A DNA stretch of 64,000 nucleotides from Ignatzschineria indica (GCF_003121925.1 NZ_QEWR01000002.1:1054001-1118000), one strand, 5' to 3'. Counted from the first letter of the stretch, positions 53,883 through 63,014 are shown. The notes: a model not told the origin generated them from the letters alone. Program-made: numbers and translations.

Positions 53883-54890
53883 TTAATGTGCCGATACCGC
53901 CCCATCTTCGATCTCTCGACCATAGACCAATTGAGTAAAAAGAGTCGCTAACTGCTTCATTGCAGAAACAGAAGGAATCTGTGTATAAAAGCCAAATATC
54001 TCATAAACATGATGATTCTTAACGGCATCAACGCGGGAGAGAAACTCCCAGCGGGGAGAGAGCTGTTTTACAATTAATTGATCTCGCATTAAAGCATGAT
54101 CCTCTACCGCACCATTAAGGATAAAGATCCATTCAGGATTGAGGATAGAGATCGCTTCTCGCGTTAACTCCGGCGCATTGAGCGATCCTAAATAGACATT
54201 GCGCATACCAAGTGTCTCCAACAGCTCTCCATGAAAACTGCGGCCAGCGGCTAATTTGGGCAAAATAGTTTCAGCATGATCGCCATAGTTATAGAGAATC
54301 AATACGCGAGGTGCCTCCTGATTGAGTGCTTCAATGGGTATTAAAGCCGCGAGTTGATCTTTCAATGTCTGAGAGTGAATCTCCATCTCCCCCTCACAAT
54401 AGTGCCCCATCTCCTGCTTTGCAGCTTCAATCTCTTCAATGGTATCGAGCGCATAGACACGATTTTTAATTCCCAAAGTTGTTAATCGTTCTGAGATGGG
54501 ATTATTCACATTCCCCTCAAGAAAAACAATATCGGGCTTCAATGAGACCACTTTCTCAATATTGAGATCAAAATAACCACCAATAATCTCGCGCTTTTCT
54601 GTTGACGGCAGACGATCATAACGGGTTGCACCAACAATGTGCTCTTCTAACGCCAACTCCACCAACATATCACTCAATGCCGGCGAGATAGAGACAATTC
54701 TTTGACACTGAAGGCTCTCCCCTTTAGGGATAGTCATCGTTGCGGCAAAGGCAGGAGCAAATAGCATGATCAGCAGAATGCCGGCAACAACTAATTGGAC
54801 AATATTGGCGATATAGCAAAAACGGAGTTTGAGCCTTTGCAGAGATGCTTGTATGAGGGCTTGTACCACTAACGCAGCCTTATTATTCAT
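53883..54890 (-). CDS. btuF: BtuF-like periplasmic vitamin B12-binding protein
   Basis: 335 aa from the ATG at 54890; a GTG at 54908 is an in-frame alternative. ABC-importer binding protein (PF01497). A long basic N-region precedes the hydrophobic signal (VQLVVAGILLIMLFAPAFA). The two-lobe pattern is clear: CQRIVSISPALSDMLVELALEEHIVGATRYDRLP, LKPDIVFLEGN, GRSFHGELLETLGMRNVY and LNPEWIFILNGA. Iron-chelate binders look similar; B12 is inferred from btuB, the riboswitch and the permease next door. A terminator (54997-55029) separates it from btuB, so it needs its own promoter. Confidence 0.75.
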   Translation of the reverse strand: MNNKAALVVQALIQASLQRLKLRFCYIANIVQLVVAGILLIMLFAPAFAATMTIPKGESLQCQRIVSISPALSDMLVELALEEHIVGATRYDRLPSTEKREIIGGYFDLNIEKVVSLKPDIVFLEGNVNNPISERLTTLGIKNRVYALDTIEEIEAAKQEMGHYCEGEMEIHSQTLKDQLAALIPIEALNQEAPRVLILYNYGDHAETILPKLAAGRSFHGELLETLGMRNVYLGSLNAPELTREAISILNPEWIFILNGAVEDHALMRDQLIVKQLSPRWEFLSRVDAVKNHHVYEIFGFYTQIPSVSAMKQLATLFTQLVYGREIEDGAVSAH

Positions 54891-54996
54891 AATGTTATCG
54901 ATCCACACACTTTTGTAATGAGTTTATAAATTTATGAGCTAGTCAACTAATCAATCAGTCAACTTATAATTACATAAGTTCTCAAATTAGCCCATC

Positions 54997-55029
54997 AAAA
55001 AAGTGCTATTCCAACGCTGAAATAGCACT
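54997..55029 (-). terminator. Intrinsic terminator of btuB
   Basis: Minus strand AGTGCTATT (55021-55029 complement) pairs with AATAGCACT (55002-55010 complement), 10-nt loop, T6 tail. Confidence 0.82.
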
Positions 55030-55066
55030 CTCTCAATACTACTTTAAGTACTTACAAAACAATATC

Positions 55067-57025
55067 CTAAAGAGAGATATTGACGCCAAGATAAGCTGTT
55101 CGCCCCTTTTCACGATAGCCACGCGCAAATTCATAATCCTTATTAAAGAGGTTTTGGATCTTTGCATCCACCTCAAAGGTATTATTGATTTTGTAACTGC
55201 CGGCGATGTCGAAGAGTGTAAATGCATCAAGCTTTACATTAGGCTTCCCGAAAACAGCATCCTCTCGTTGACTATAGTAGATAGCCGATGCATTAAGCGT
55301 TAAATTTTGAATCGGCTGATAAGTTACGTTCGCTGTAATTTGATGTTTGGGGCGACGAATCATCTGTTCATACTCCCCTCCCTCTGATCTCTGTTTCGCA
55401 TTAAGATAGGTATAACTTGCAGATATGGCTAATTGATTAGTTAAGGCTATAGAACCTGCTATTTCAACCCCTTTAATCTTCGCTCTATTTAAATTTTCAT
55501 ATTTGTAGTTATTTTTCGAATTTCCTACAATCATATTTTTATAATCAGTATAAAAATAATTGAGTGATACCAGACTATTGGATGAAGGTCTTAATTCAAC
55601 GCCCAAATCATAACCACGGCTAGTTTCCGGTTTTAAATCTCTATCTCCATATATTGGAACATATAATTGATAGATCGTCGGCGTTGTAAATCCTGTCCCG
55701 AAACTTCCTTTAACAGCGAGCATCTCATTGACATTATAACGAGAAGTTAAACGATAAGTGGTTTTACTTCCAAAAATAGAGTTTTTATCGTAACGAATTC
55801 CCACAGTATTAAAGAACTTATCTGCAAAATCGAGCGATTGTTCTACATAGATACTCTTCGTATTTTGTGAGTGATCTAAGCGACTATTATCTGATCCTTT
55901 ATCGTGATGATACGCTACTCCAAAACGGGTGGAAAAGTCTTGATAGAAGGTTAACTCGTTATCAAAATTAAGAGTTTGAGTTTTTCCTCTAAAACGGGAA
56001 TGACTGATCTTCTCCCCAATTTTAACGGGTATTGTTTTCATCCAGTCAGGATCTGTCGGTTTCCAGTTAGGATTAGGGTCATATCTATTAACATCTTCCC
56101 CCGAATAACTATCTCGATCTAAATTCACTACACCATAAGAGAAGGTTGAGCTCCATTGGTCCTCAAAAAACGAACCGTTAAGCCCTACTCTTCCTGTAAA
56201 AATTTTCGACTTATTATAATCATTATAAGGAGTTACATTGTATAAGTTATCAAATTCATCATAACGATTGTTATAGGTGAAATCTAAATCGACATCTAAG
56301 TTATCATTCAAAATATAATTAAAACGCCCTGATAGTTGGCGGTTTTTATTTCGATCTTTATCGTAATCATTCTGAGGCTTATTAGGTGTATCCGTAGTCA
56401 CGTCAATACCACGAGTATTATAGAAAAGCCCGCTTAAAGAATAACGCAGATCACCTACTGACCCTGTCGTTGTTGCACCTACCTGAATCGTTTCATGAGA
56501 ACCTGCCATAATACGAAAACGTGTGCCGGGATTATTTAAATCATTAGTGAAGATCTGAACAACACCCCCCATAGCAGAACTACCATAGAGCGCACTTTGA
56601 GGTCCTTTTAATACCTCAATACGATTAACATCTAACAACTGTCCTAAAAGAGCATAGTTAAAGTTATGATTAGTCCCCATCGGGTCAGATACCGGCACTC
56701 CATTGATTAAAAGTAACGTATTACTACTGCCTCGTAGATAGAGCGAGCTCGGTCCAGTAGGTCCATTTTGACTTAAAATAACGCCAGGCTGATGCGCTAA
56801 AGCATCAACCGCACTATTGTATTGCCGTGTTTGAATCTCCTTTTCTGTAATAACGATACTCTGTGTACCAACTTCATTAAGGAGCGCCGGCGTGCGTTTG
56901 GCGGTAAAGATAATCTCTTCATCATGATTTTCCGCCATCACCTTATCGGCAAGTGCCGGCGTCAATAGAAAGGATGAAATAAGAAGAAGTGCCGGAGCAC
57001 CTTTATTCAAAAAAGGAGTATTCAT
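55067..57025 (-). CDS. btuB: TonB-dependent vitamin B12 receptor BtuB
   Basis: 652 aa outer-membrane receptor. Signal peptide (ALLLISSFLLTPALA), TonB box-like EEIIFTAKRTPA (about residue 38), plug domain (VDALAHQPGVILSQNG, SLYLRGSSNTLLLINGVPV, RIEVLKGPQSALYGSSAMGGVV) and a 22-strand barrel ending in aromatic-rich ARGYREKGRTAYLGVNISL. Iron-siderophore receptors share this plan; the cobalamin riboswitch directly upstream identifies the substrate as a corrinoid. Ribosome site AAGAGG lies about 30 nt after the riboswitch core, so control is probably on translation. Confidence 0.9.
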   Translation of the reverse strand: MNTPFLNKGAPALLLISSFLLTPALADKVMAENHDEEIIFTAKRTPALLNEVGTQSIVITEKEIQTRQYNSAVDALAHQPGVILSQNGPTGPSSLYLRGSSNTLLLINGVPVSDPMGTNHNFNYALLGQLLDVNRIEVLKGPQSALYGSSAMGGVVQIFTNDLNNPGTRFRIMAGSHETIQVGATTTGSVGDLRYSLSGLFYNTRGIDVTTDTPNKPQNDYDKDRNKNRQLSGRFNYILNDNLDVDLDFTYNNRYDEFDNLYNVTPYNDYNKSKIFTGRVGLNGSFFEDQWSSTFSYGVVNLDRDSYSGEDVNRYDPNPNWKPTDPDWMKTIPVKIGEKISHSRFRGKTQTLNFDNELTFYQDFSTRFGVAYHHDKGSDNSRLDHSQNTKSIYVEQSLDFADKFFNTVGIRYDKNSIFGSKTTYRLTSRYNVNEMLAVKGSFGTGFTTPTIYQLYVPIYGDRDLKPETSRGYDLGVELRPSSNSLVSLNYFYTDYKNMIVGNSKNNYKYENLNRAKIKGVEIAGSIALTNQLAISASYTYLNAKQRSEGGEYEQMIRRPKHQITANVTYQPIQNLTLNASAIYYSQREDAVFGKPNVKLDAFTLFDIAGSYKINNTFEVDAKIQNLFNKDYEFARGYREKGRTAYLGVNISL

Positions 57026-57054
57026 ATATGCCTCTTAAACCTCGAGAGTAGTAG

Positions 57055-57142
57055 AAGCTAGGTGGTATCTGACTGAAGTCTAACGACATCACAGTGGCGG
57101 GTCCGTGAGGGATTTTCACCCTGCTTCCCAAAGCCTAGCCTA
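57055..57142 (-). promoter_or_regulatory. Cobalamin (B12) riboswitch upstream of btuB
   Basis: Minus-strand RNA shows the conserved core: GGGAAGCAGGGTGAAAATCC, then CACGGACCCGCCACTGTGA, and GTCAGATACC near the 3' end. A closing stem GCTAGG/CCTAGC (57134-57139 with 57057-57062) encloses the core. The core is compact. It ends about 30 nt before the btuB ATG, leaving the ribosome site in reach of the switch. Nothing else is seen between the riboswitch and the permease stop (57143-57358) apart from AT-rich sequence. Confidence 0.88.
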
Positions 57143-57358
57143 TTTAATAAGTGGATAAATTGATCAGTTTTAATAAACCTAGATCAGTCATTCTCAATCT
57201 ATAGCAATAAAAACATTTATTGATTTGAGCAGAAATGATTGAGCAGAATCGATTTCGCAAACTTCTGCCGGAGATAGTATTAACAAAGTACTCTAGAGAT
57301 GCAAAGAATTTATTAAAAAACCTTTTTAAAACACTGATAGATGACTTGTAACAAGAGG

Positions 57359-58390
57359 TTATGATCCCCTCTTATTTCGAGATGGCTTTACAAAACGATC
57401 TCGATGCCCCCCTTTAAGGAGAAGATAGAGGAAGAAGGGAGCACCTAAAAGAGCGGTAATAACCCCCACCGGAATCTCTGAAGGGCGTAAAATAAGAGAG
57501 CCTATTGTATCGGCAATCACTAATAACCCTCCCCCCACAAAGATCACGCCCCAAAAGAGATAACGATGATCACTGCTTCCTAACATTCGTTTCACTAGAT
57601 GGGGAACTACCATCCCGACAAAACCTATCGGCCCGGCAATAGCAACAAAGAGAGCCGTCATCAAACTTACAACTAAAAAGAGAATCTGCATCACACGAAC
57701 AGAATCAACTCCTCTTGAGAGCGCCACCTCATCTCCTTGCTGCAATAGATTAAGGGGAATAAGCGAGCGAAAGATAATGATTGATGAAAAACTCATTATT
57801 AGCAGTAATTGCCATAGATCATTTAGAGAAATTAAAGAGAGCCGCCCCATCATCCAACTCATCATCGCTAATGCAGAGGATGAACGACCCAAAGCTTGAA
57901 GTAGCATCAAAATACTTGAGATAAAGAAGGTTAAGATCACCCCCATCAGTAATAGTTTGATAGGAGAGTGCCCAGTTCGAAAATTCACCTGATAGATAAT
58001 AATCGTCACGATAAGGGCTCCGATAAAAGCAAAGATCGTCAAACCGGTCACAATTCCCAATGAGAAGGAGATCCCCCAATAGATATAGATAGCCGCTCCT
58101 AAACTTGCCCCTGCCGCTACCCCTAATGTGAAAGGTTCTGCTAATGGATTTCGTAAAATCGCTTGCAATACTAAGCCGGCAAGTGCCAACCCAGCACCAA
58201 TCAGCCAGGTCGCAACCGCTCGAGGGAAACGCAGTTGCCAATAGAGCTCAGCTCCCTCTCCCCAAGGAAGAAGAAATATGAGCCCAAATGAGGGCATTAT
58301 GATCAATAAAATAAGGCTCAGAGCCCCTAAAAAAATGAGTCTATCTCTGATGCTTTTATCGATTTTAGCAATCTCTGATAGTCGCGCCAC
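57359..58390 (-). CDS. btuC: BtuC-like ABC transporter permease (FecCD family)
   Basis: 343 aa, GTG start supported by AAGGAG 5 nt upstream. Ten-helix permease of B12/ferric-chelate importers. Signatures: LRFPRAVATWLIGAGLALAGLVLQAILRNPLAEPFTLGV at the N-terminus, GRSSSALAMMSWMMGRLS, VAIAGPIGFVGMVVPHLVKRMLGSSDHR and the final IPVGVITALLGAPFFLYLL, where the GxPxxxx loop meets the ATPase. Third of four genes in a minus-strand run; 18 bp after the ATPase gene. Substrate inferred from the locus. Confidence 0.85.
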   Translation of the reverse strand: MARLSEIAKIDKSIRDRLIFLGALSLILLIIMPSFGLIFLLPWGEGAELYWQLRFPRAVATWLIGAGLALAGLVLQAILRNPLAEPFTLGVAAGASLGAAIYIYWGISFSLGIVTGLTIFAFIGALIVTIIIYQVNFRTGHSPIKLLLMGVILTFFISSILMLLQALGRSSSALAMMSWMMGRLSLISLNDLWQLLLIMSFSSIIIFRSLIPLNLLQQGDEVALSRGVDSVRVMQILFLVVSLMTALFVAIAGPIGFVGMVVPHLVKRMLGSSDHRYLFWGVIFVGGGLLVIADTIGSLILRPSEIPVGVITALLGAPFFLYLLLKGGHRDRFVKPSRNKRGS

Positions 58391-58408
58391 ACCTACTCCT
58401 TAAAAGTC

Positions 58409-59191
58409 TTAAAAATAACATCGCTTCTCTTCATAAATCACCTCTTCAAAAGCATAATCAAAGAGAGCATGAAGTAATGATTTCGATAAAACCTCTTCCC
58501 TTAACCCAAAGGCTACAACGCTCCCCGCTTTGAGCGCGAGAAGGTGGCTATAAGCATCGAGCATATTAAGATCATGGGTGATCGATAAAATGGTCTTCTC
58601 AGAATCGAGCGCAATCAACTGGTTGATCGTCTCTCGATGTTTGGGATCTAATGCGGCACTCACCTCATCAAGTAAAATTAGGGGAGTCTCTTGCGCTAAT
58701 GCACCCGCCATATAGACCCGTTGCCGCTCTCCACCACTTAATGTCGATAACTTTCTTCCGGCAAATTGAAGAGCATCACAACGCTGCAGTGACGATTTAA
58801 TAATCTGATAATCTGATCCGCCGGCTAATCTGCTATTGCTAGTTGAAGTGCGACTTAAAGAGTGTGGATAACGGCCTAACTCACACCATTCCCAAGCGGT
58901 AATCTCCTCATCGATTTGCTGTTGTTGAGCGATATAGCTCATCTGCAATGCCCGCTCCCTTAAAGAGAGTTGCTCAAAACGGTAACCATTAATCTCTAAA
59001 GTGCGATAATCTGCCGGAATTGCCGAGATTAATGCCTTCAGCAGAGTGCTTTTCCCTGAACCATTAGGGCCGATGATCGCCATCTTTGCTCCTTTTGGAA
59101 GAGAAAAGGAGATATCGGAGAGAATTGTTTCTCCTGTAGATAACATTGCCGTCAATGCTTCAACTTTTAACATCACTTGCTTACCAATCAT
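58409..59191 (-). CDS. btuD: BtuD-like ABC transporter ATPase
   Basis: 260 aa. Walker A IIGPNGSGKSTLLKAL, Q-loop region MSYIAQQQQIDEEIT, signature LSGGERQRVYMAGALAQ, Walker B LILLDEVSAALD and H-loop LSITHDLNML. The insert after the Q-loop (HSLSRTSTSNSRLAGGS) is Ser-rich and longer than usual. Starts at ATG 59191, 3 bp after the stop of the TonB-like gene; ATG 59173 is an alternative. Together with the permease it forms the importer that takes the ligand from the periplasmic binder. Confidence 0.87.
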   Translation of the reverse strand: MIGKQVMLKVEALTAMLSTGETILSDISFSLPKGAKMAIIGPNGSGKSTLLKALISAIPADYRTLEINGYRFEQLSLRERALQMSYIAQQQQIDEEITAWEWCELGRYPHSLSRTSTSNSRLAGGSDYQIIKSSLQRCDALQFAGRKLSTLSGGERQRVYMAGALAQETPLILLDEVSAALDPKHRETINQLIALDSEKTILSITHDLNMLDAYSHLLALKAGSVVAFGLREEVLSKSLLHALFDYAFEEVIYEEKRCYF

Positions 59192-59194
59192 TGT

Positions 59195-60070
59195 CTACCG
59201 TAATTGAAATCGAATCGGTTTTAGTTTGATCCTTTGGGATGGGAGCTCCTTCATCTGGCTCTTTTTTAATGCTTTCTCAACAGATGCAATAGCACAGCGA
59301 TCAAGACGTCCATACCCCGAGCTCTTCAGCACTATCACTTCAATATGCCCCCCTTTCAGCTGCAATGCTAACTCAACCGTACCCTCTTCACCCCTTCGTT
59401 TTGAAGCCTCTGGATAGCAACCTTCAATATTGTAGAGAATAGTATTCATCAAAGATTGAGCAAATAGATCGCCACTTCTTCCTTCACTCTCACTCCGCTC
59501 AATCACCGGCGCTTCTTGGGAGAGTGATTCTGATTCGATATGTCGCTTTTGAGACGAAGGGTTCTTCTTCAACTCAAGCTTTCCCTTCTCCTGCCGTGGC
59601 TGAAGATCACTCTTTCTGCGGTCATCACTTTCACGACGCTGTTTTGCAATATTTGAAGAAGAATCTATCTGCTTCTCTCTCTCTTCTACAGACTTTCTCT
59701 TCTCTATCACTTCCACCTGTGCATCTTTAGATTCTGTGACGGCAATAAGGGAGAGGTCCGACGCTCTATTATTTTCCGGTAGCAATAAGGGCGCTTGATC
59801 AACAATCCGATTTATCACCTTATCATCGCTCTCTCTTTCCAATCTCGATCTCGATTCCGATTCCGATTCCGATTCCTCTACAATCTTCTCTAAGAGGGAG
59901 TTATGACTCAATAGTTGAACCGATAGATATTGTTCCCCTTCGATCGTTCCGGCATTGTGTGCTAGAGCGAGCGAATCTACTTTAAAAGAGAATAGCAATA
60001 GTAAGAGTAATCCTCCATTTAAGAGTAATGATGCCAAAATTGCGATCACAACCACTATACGCTTTATCAT
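59195..60070 (-). CDS. TonB-like energy transducer with a charged linker
   Basis: 291 aa from the ATG at 60070, which follows the stop of the upstream gene by 8 bp with AAGGGGG just ahead; the frame stays open upstream but overlaps that gene. One N-terminal transmembrane helix (IVVVIAILASLLLNGGLLLLLL), a long periplasmic linker rich in Ser, Glu, Arg and Lys (about 60-200, SESESESRSRLERES) instead of TonB's Pro-rich one, and a TonB C-terminal domain: CYPEASKRRGEEGTVELALQL, VLKSSGYGRLDRCAIASVEKAL and PIRFQLR. No exbB/exbD lies beside it. Probably serves BtuB; this is inferred from the operon. Confidence 0.75.
   Translation of the reverse strand: MIKRIVVVIAILASLLLNGGLLLLLLFSFKVDSLALAHNAGTIEGEQYLSVQLLSHNSLLEKIVEESESESESRSRLERESDDKVINRIVDQAPLLLPENNRASDLSLIAVTESKDAQVEVIEKRKSVEEREKQIDSSSNIAKQRRESDDRRKSDLQPRQEKGKLELKKNPSSQKRHIESESLSQEAPVIERSESEGRSGDLFAQSLMNTILYNIEGCYPEASKRRGEEGTVELALQLKGGHIEVIVLKSSGYGRLDRCAIASVEKALKKSQMKELPSQRIKLKPIRFQLR
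59853..59876. repeat. 6-bp repeat (GATTCC x4) inside the TonB-like linker
   Basis: Four exact copies coding for Ser-Glu dipeptides on the minus strand. In-frame gain or loss would only change linker length. Confidence 0.9.
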
Positions 60071-60078
60071 CCCCCTTC

Positions 60079-60969
60079 TTACCCACCTAATAGCGTTTGA
60101 AAACGCTGATAATCTTCTAGATATTGCACGCCACTCTCCATCTGAAATGTCAGATAAGTTAAATATCCCCAACCGAGAAGGCTCGATAGAAGCCATAATA
60201 GCGCAAGGGTAAAAAAGAGATAGTGAAGAATTTTTAAGAAAATAATAAAGATCAGTTGAAAAGTAGAGGTATAGCGCTTCTCATCTAGAGAGGAAGAGGC
60301 GGGAAAAAGTAACGGCAAGATCAGAACCAAGAGATGCAAAAGAGAGAGCAACTGAAAACGCCATGCACCCTCTTTTAATAAAAGGATCCAACTCTGAGGA
60401 ATTATTTGAGAGAAATTCTCCCCATTCGCGGTTTGTGAAAAGCGCTTAATCGCGGCTATCATCTGCAGAAAGTTGGTCTCTACAATGGTATTGGTGAGCA
60501 CTAAAATTAATTCAGCAGCGGAGAGATAAAAGAGAAAAAGAGGTAGAAAAAAGAGTCCCTTTAGCATCGGTGAAAGTCTACTATCTCGTATTCGTAGTAG
60601 ATAGAGAATTCCGAAGCTTAAAAAAAAGAGCATCACAATAACTAAGTAGAAATTTCGTTCTAGTATCAGGTTAGCAATGCCCCTTAAGAGTTTTTGTGGC
60701 GACTCTGCTACATCAGCATAGTGGTAGAGAAAGAGTGCAAAGAACGATAAAGCCATCAGAGAGAGGATAAAGTATCCTTCAATAAATCCTCTTCGTCCGA
60801 TAGGTACAACCATTCGAGCCATAATCTGCCTCATAACTCGACAAATAGCAATCCCGCTATCTGCCAAGTTTGCTCCCCTGCTAATGGCTTTTTTAGATCC
60901 ATATTCCAACGTGTTTATACCACCGCTTATGCCATCTTTATTGATTTCATTATGCATAGAATCTCTCAT
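60079..60969 (-). CDS. Polytopic inner-membrane protein of unknown function in the B12 operon
   Basis: 296 aa; I do not recognise the family. The first about 55 residues are hydrophilic, then about six hydrophobic segments (GYFILSLMALSFFALFLYHY, YLVIVMLFFLSFGILYLL, GLFFLPLFLFYLSAAELILVL, LLSLLHLLVLILPLLFP, LIFIIFLKILHYLFFTLALLW). A loop of about 60 residues (about 160-200, NTIVETNFLQMIAAIKRFS) separates them. It overlaps the end of rep by 4 bp and is followed after 8 bp by the TonB-like gene, so it belongs to the same transcript. It might act with TonB where ExbB/ExbD would be expected, but it does not look like ExbB. Confidence 0.6.
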   Translation of the reverse strand: MRDSMHNEINKDGISGGINTLEYGSKKAISRGANLADSGIAICRVMRQIMARMVVPIGRRGFIEGYFILSLMALSFFALFLYHYADVAESPQKLLRGIANLILERNFYLVIVMLFFLSFGILYLLRIRDSRLSPMLKGLFFLPLFLFYLSAAELILVLTNTIVETNFLQMIAAIKRFSQTANGENFSQIIPQSWILLLKEGAWRFQLLSLLHLLVLILPLLFPASSSLDEKRYTSTFQLIFIIFLKILHYLFFTLALLWLLSSLLGWGYLTYLTFQMESGVQYLEDYQRFQTLLGG

Positions 60970-62942
60970 CGCTCTAGCCCATCGAGCATGGCCTGTAATC
61001 CGGCAAGCGTATCTGCCGTATTTTGGCGCTGAGCCTCTTTTGATGGCATCTTGCCATCGGTATACCAGACAATATTCTCTTCCGGCAACTCCTCTAAAAA
61101 GCGGCTCATCTTACAAGACTCCCACTCACCATAACGCCGGCGCTGCCGACAGAAAGTGATCTCCAATTTTCTCCGGGCTCGGGTTACACCCACATAGAAG
61201 AGTCGACGCTCCTCTTCAACCATATCACTATCGATACTATTTCGATGCGGAAGCAGATCCTCCTCCAATCCCACCATAAAAACATAGGGGAACTCCAATC
61301 CTTTAGCGCTATGGAGCGTCATTAACGTCACAGCATCTGCCTCTTCCTCTTCTCGTTGATTTTCTAAAATAGAGATCAAAGTTAAGTGGGAGAGTATTTC
61401 ACCCAAACTCCCCTCTTCGCCGGCAAACCACTCTCTTAATGCATTAACACTATTCAATTTTCGCTCAAATGATTTAGGAGAAGTTGCTTGATCTCGTAGA
61501 TGTTCCTCATAACCGATATCGGTAATCAACTTATCAAAGAGTTTCTCAACATGATTTTCATAACGACTCAGTGAACGAATTTGGGCTGCAAACTGAGCAC
61601 ATTTGTGCCCTGCTCGTCCAATATAACTTGCTAAATGGGGGTGCTCTAATGTCTCAAAGAGAGAGAGATGGTTTTCTGCGGCAAACTCTGTAATTTTTTT
61701 GAGCGTTATCGCCCCAATCTCTCTTTTGGGGATATTGATTACCCGTAACAAAGAGGGATCATCCGCTGGATTACTAATGAGCTTGAGATAGGAGAGAAGA
61801 TCTTTAACCTCAGGCTGTTGAAAAAAACTAGTTCCTCCAACCACTTTAACCGGTACACCGCGCATACGCAGTGCCATCTCAAAGATTCGTGCTTGATGAT
61901 TGCCTCGGTAGAGAACAGCAAAATCACTGTAATTAGCACGATTTAACATCACATGATGCACGATTGTCGTTGCAATATATTCGCTCTCTGCCTCGGCACT
62001 CTTAAAGTCGCGAATTTCAATCTTCTCCCCATCCCCTAATGTGGACCAAAGTGCCTTCTCATAGATATGGGGATTGAGTGAAATCACATGGTTTGCAGCT
62101 TTAAGAATATGGCCTGTTGAGCGATAGTTCTGCTCAAGCTTAATAAGGGTTAGATTGGGAAAATCGACCCGCAATTGATGTAAATTTTCAGGTCGTGCGC
62201 CTCGCCATGCATAGATCGACTGATCATCATCCCCCACAACAGTTAAGTGGTGATGATCCCCGATCAGTAACTTCACCAGCTCATATTGACACATATTGGT
62301 ATCTTGATATTCATCGACGAGCAGATAGCGAATCTCCTTTTGCCAGTGATAACGAACATCAGGAAATTTCTGCAGTAACTGTAGTGGCAGAAGAATGAGA
62401 TCATCAAAATCGATGGCATTATAGGAGAGAAGCTGAGTCTGATAACGATCATAAAGCTCCACAAGAGAGCTCTCAAATGGATCTAAAGCGGCATTACGAA
62501 GCGCCTCTAAACTCTGTAGATCATTCTTCCATGAAGAGATACGATCTAATGCTAAACGAATCGTTTCCGCATCACTCTCCATCAAGGATTCCATCAATTG
62601 TGTACTATCTTTCTGATCATAGATAGAAAATCCTGGGCGCAGACCGATCAACTTCCCATGCTTTTTTAAGATAGAGAGCCCTAAGGTGTGGAAGGTAGAG
62701 ACGCGCACTTTACGACCCCGTTCCTTCCCCATTGTTCCGATCAATCGATCCGACATCTCCCTTGCTGCTTTATTGGTAAAAGTCACAGCATAGATTGATC
62801 GCGGATCGTAATAGTGCTCATCAACCAGATATCTGATTTTTTCGGTAATAACACGCGTCTTTCCTGAGCCTGCACCGGCTAATACCAATAATGGTGTTTT
62901 AATATGCTTAACCGCACTTGCCTGTTCCGGATTGAGTTTCAT
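60966..62942 (-). CDS. rep: ATP-dependent DNA helicase Rep
   Basis: 658 aa, superfamily 1A 3'-5' helicase, closer to Rep (673 aa) than UvrD. Motif I VLAGAGSGKTRVI, Ia AVTFTNKAAREM, II LLVDEYQDTN, III GDDDQSIYAWRGA, IV LIKLEQNYRS, V LMTLHSAKGLEFPYVFMVG, VI YVGVTRARRKL. Rep restarts and clears replication forks. The last 4 bases overlap the start of the membrane-protein gene, so the B12 genes may be partly transcribed from rep. Confidence 0.95.
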   Translation of the reverse strand: MKLNPEQASAVKHIKTPLLVLAGAGSGKTRVITEKIRYLVDEHYYDPRSIYAVTFTNKAAREMSDRLIGTMGKERGRKVRVSTFHTLGLSILKKHGKLIGLRPGFSIYDQKDSTQLMESLMESDAETIRLALDRISSWKNDLQSLEALRNAALDPFESSLVELYDRYQTQLLSYNAIDFDDLILLPLQLLQKFPDVRYHWQKEIRYLLVDEYQDTNMCQYELVKLLIGDHHHLTVVGDDDQSIYAWRGARPENLHQLRVDFPNLTLIKLEQNYRSTGHILKAANHVISLNPHIYEKALWSTLGDGEKIEIRDFKSAEAESEYIATTIVHHVMLNRANYSDFAVLYRGNHQARIFEMALRMRGVPVKVVGGTSFFQQPEVKDLLSYLKLISNPADDPSLLRVINIPKREIGAITLKKITEFAAENHLSLFETLEHPHLASYIGRAGHKCAQFAAQIRSLSRYENHVEKLFDKLITDIGYEEHLRDQATSPKSFERKLNSVNALREWFAGEEGSLGEILSHLTLISILENQREEEEADAVTLMTLHSAKGLEFPYVFMVGLEEDLLPHRNSIDSDMVEEERRLFYVGVTRARRKLEITFCRQRRRYGEWESCKMSRFLEELPEENIVWYTDGKMPSKEAQRQNTADTLAGLQAMLDGLER

Positions 62943-63014
62943 TGTTACCCTTTATTACTCTATAAACTCTCTATAAACTCTTTAAAAAATCCTTAATAAA
63001 CACTCATCAGAGCC

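Noticed and set aside
60966-62942. rep as uvrD or pcrA
   Set aside because: Length, the FTNKAAREM context and the LLLPLQLLQ region match Rep better; no UvrD-type C-terminal tail is seen.
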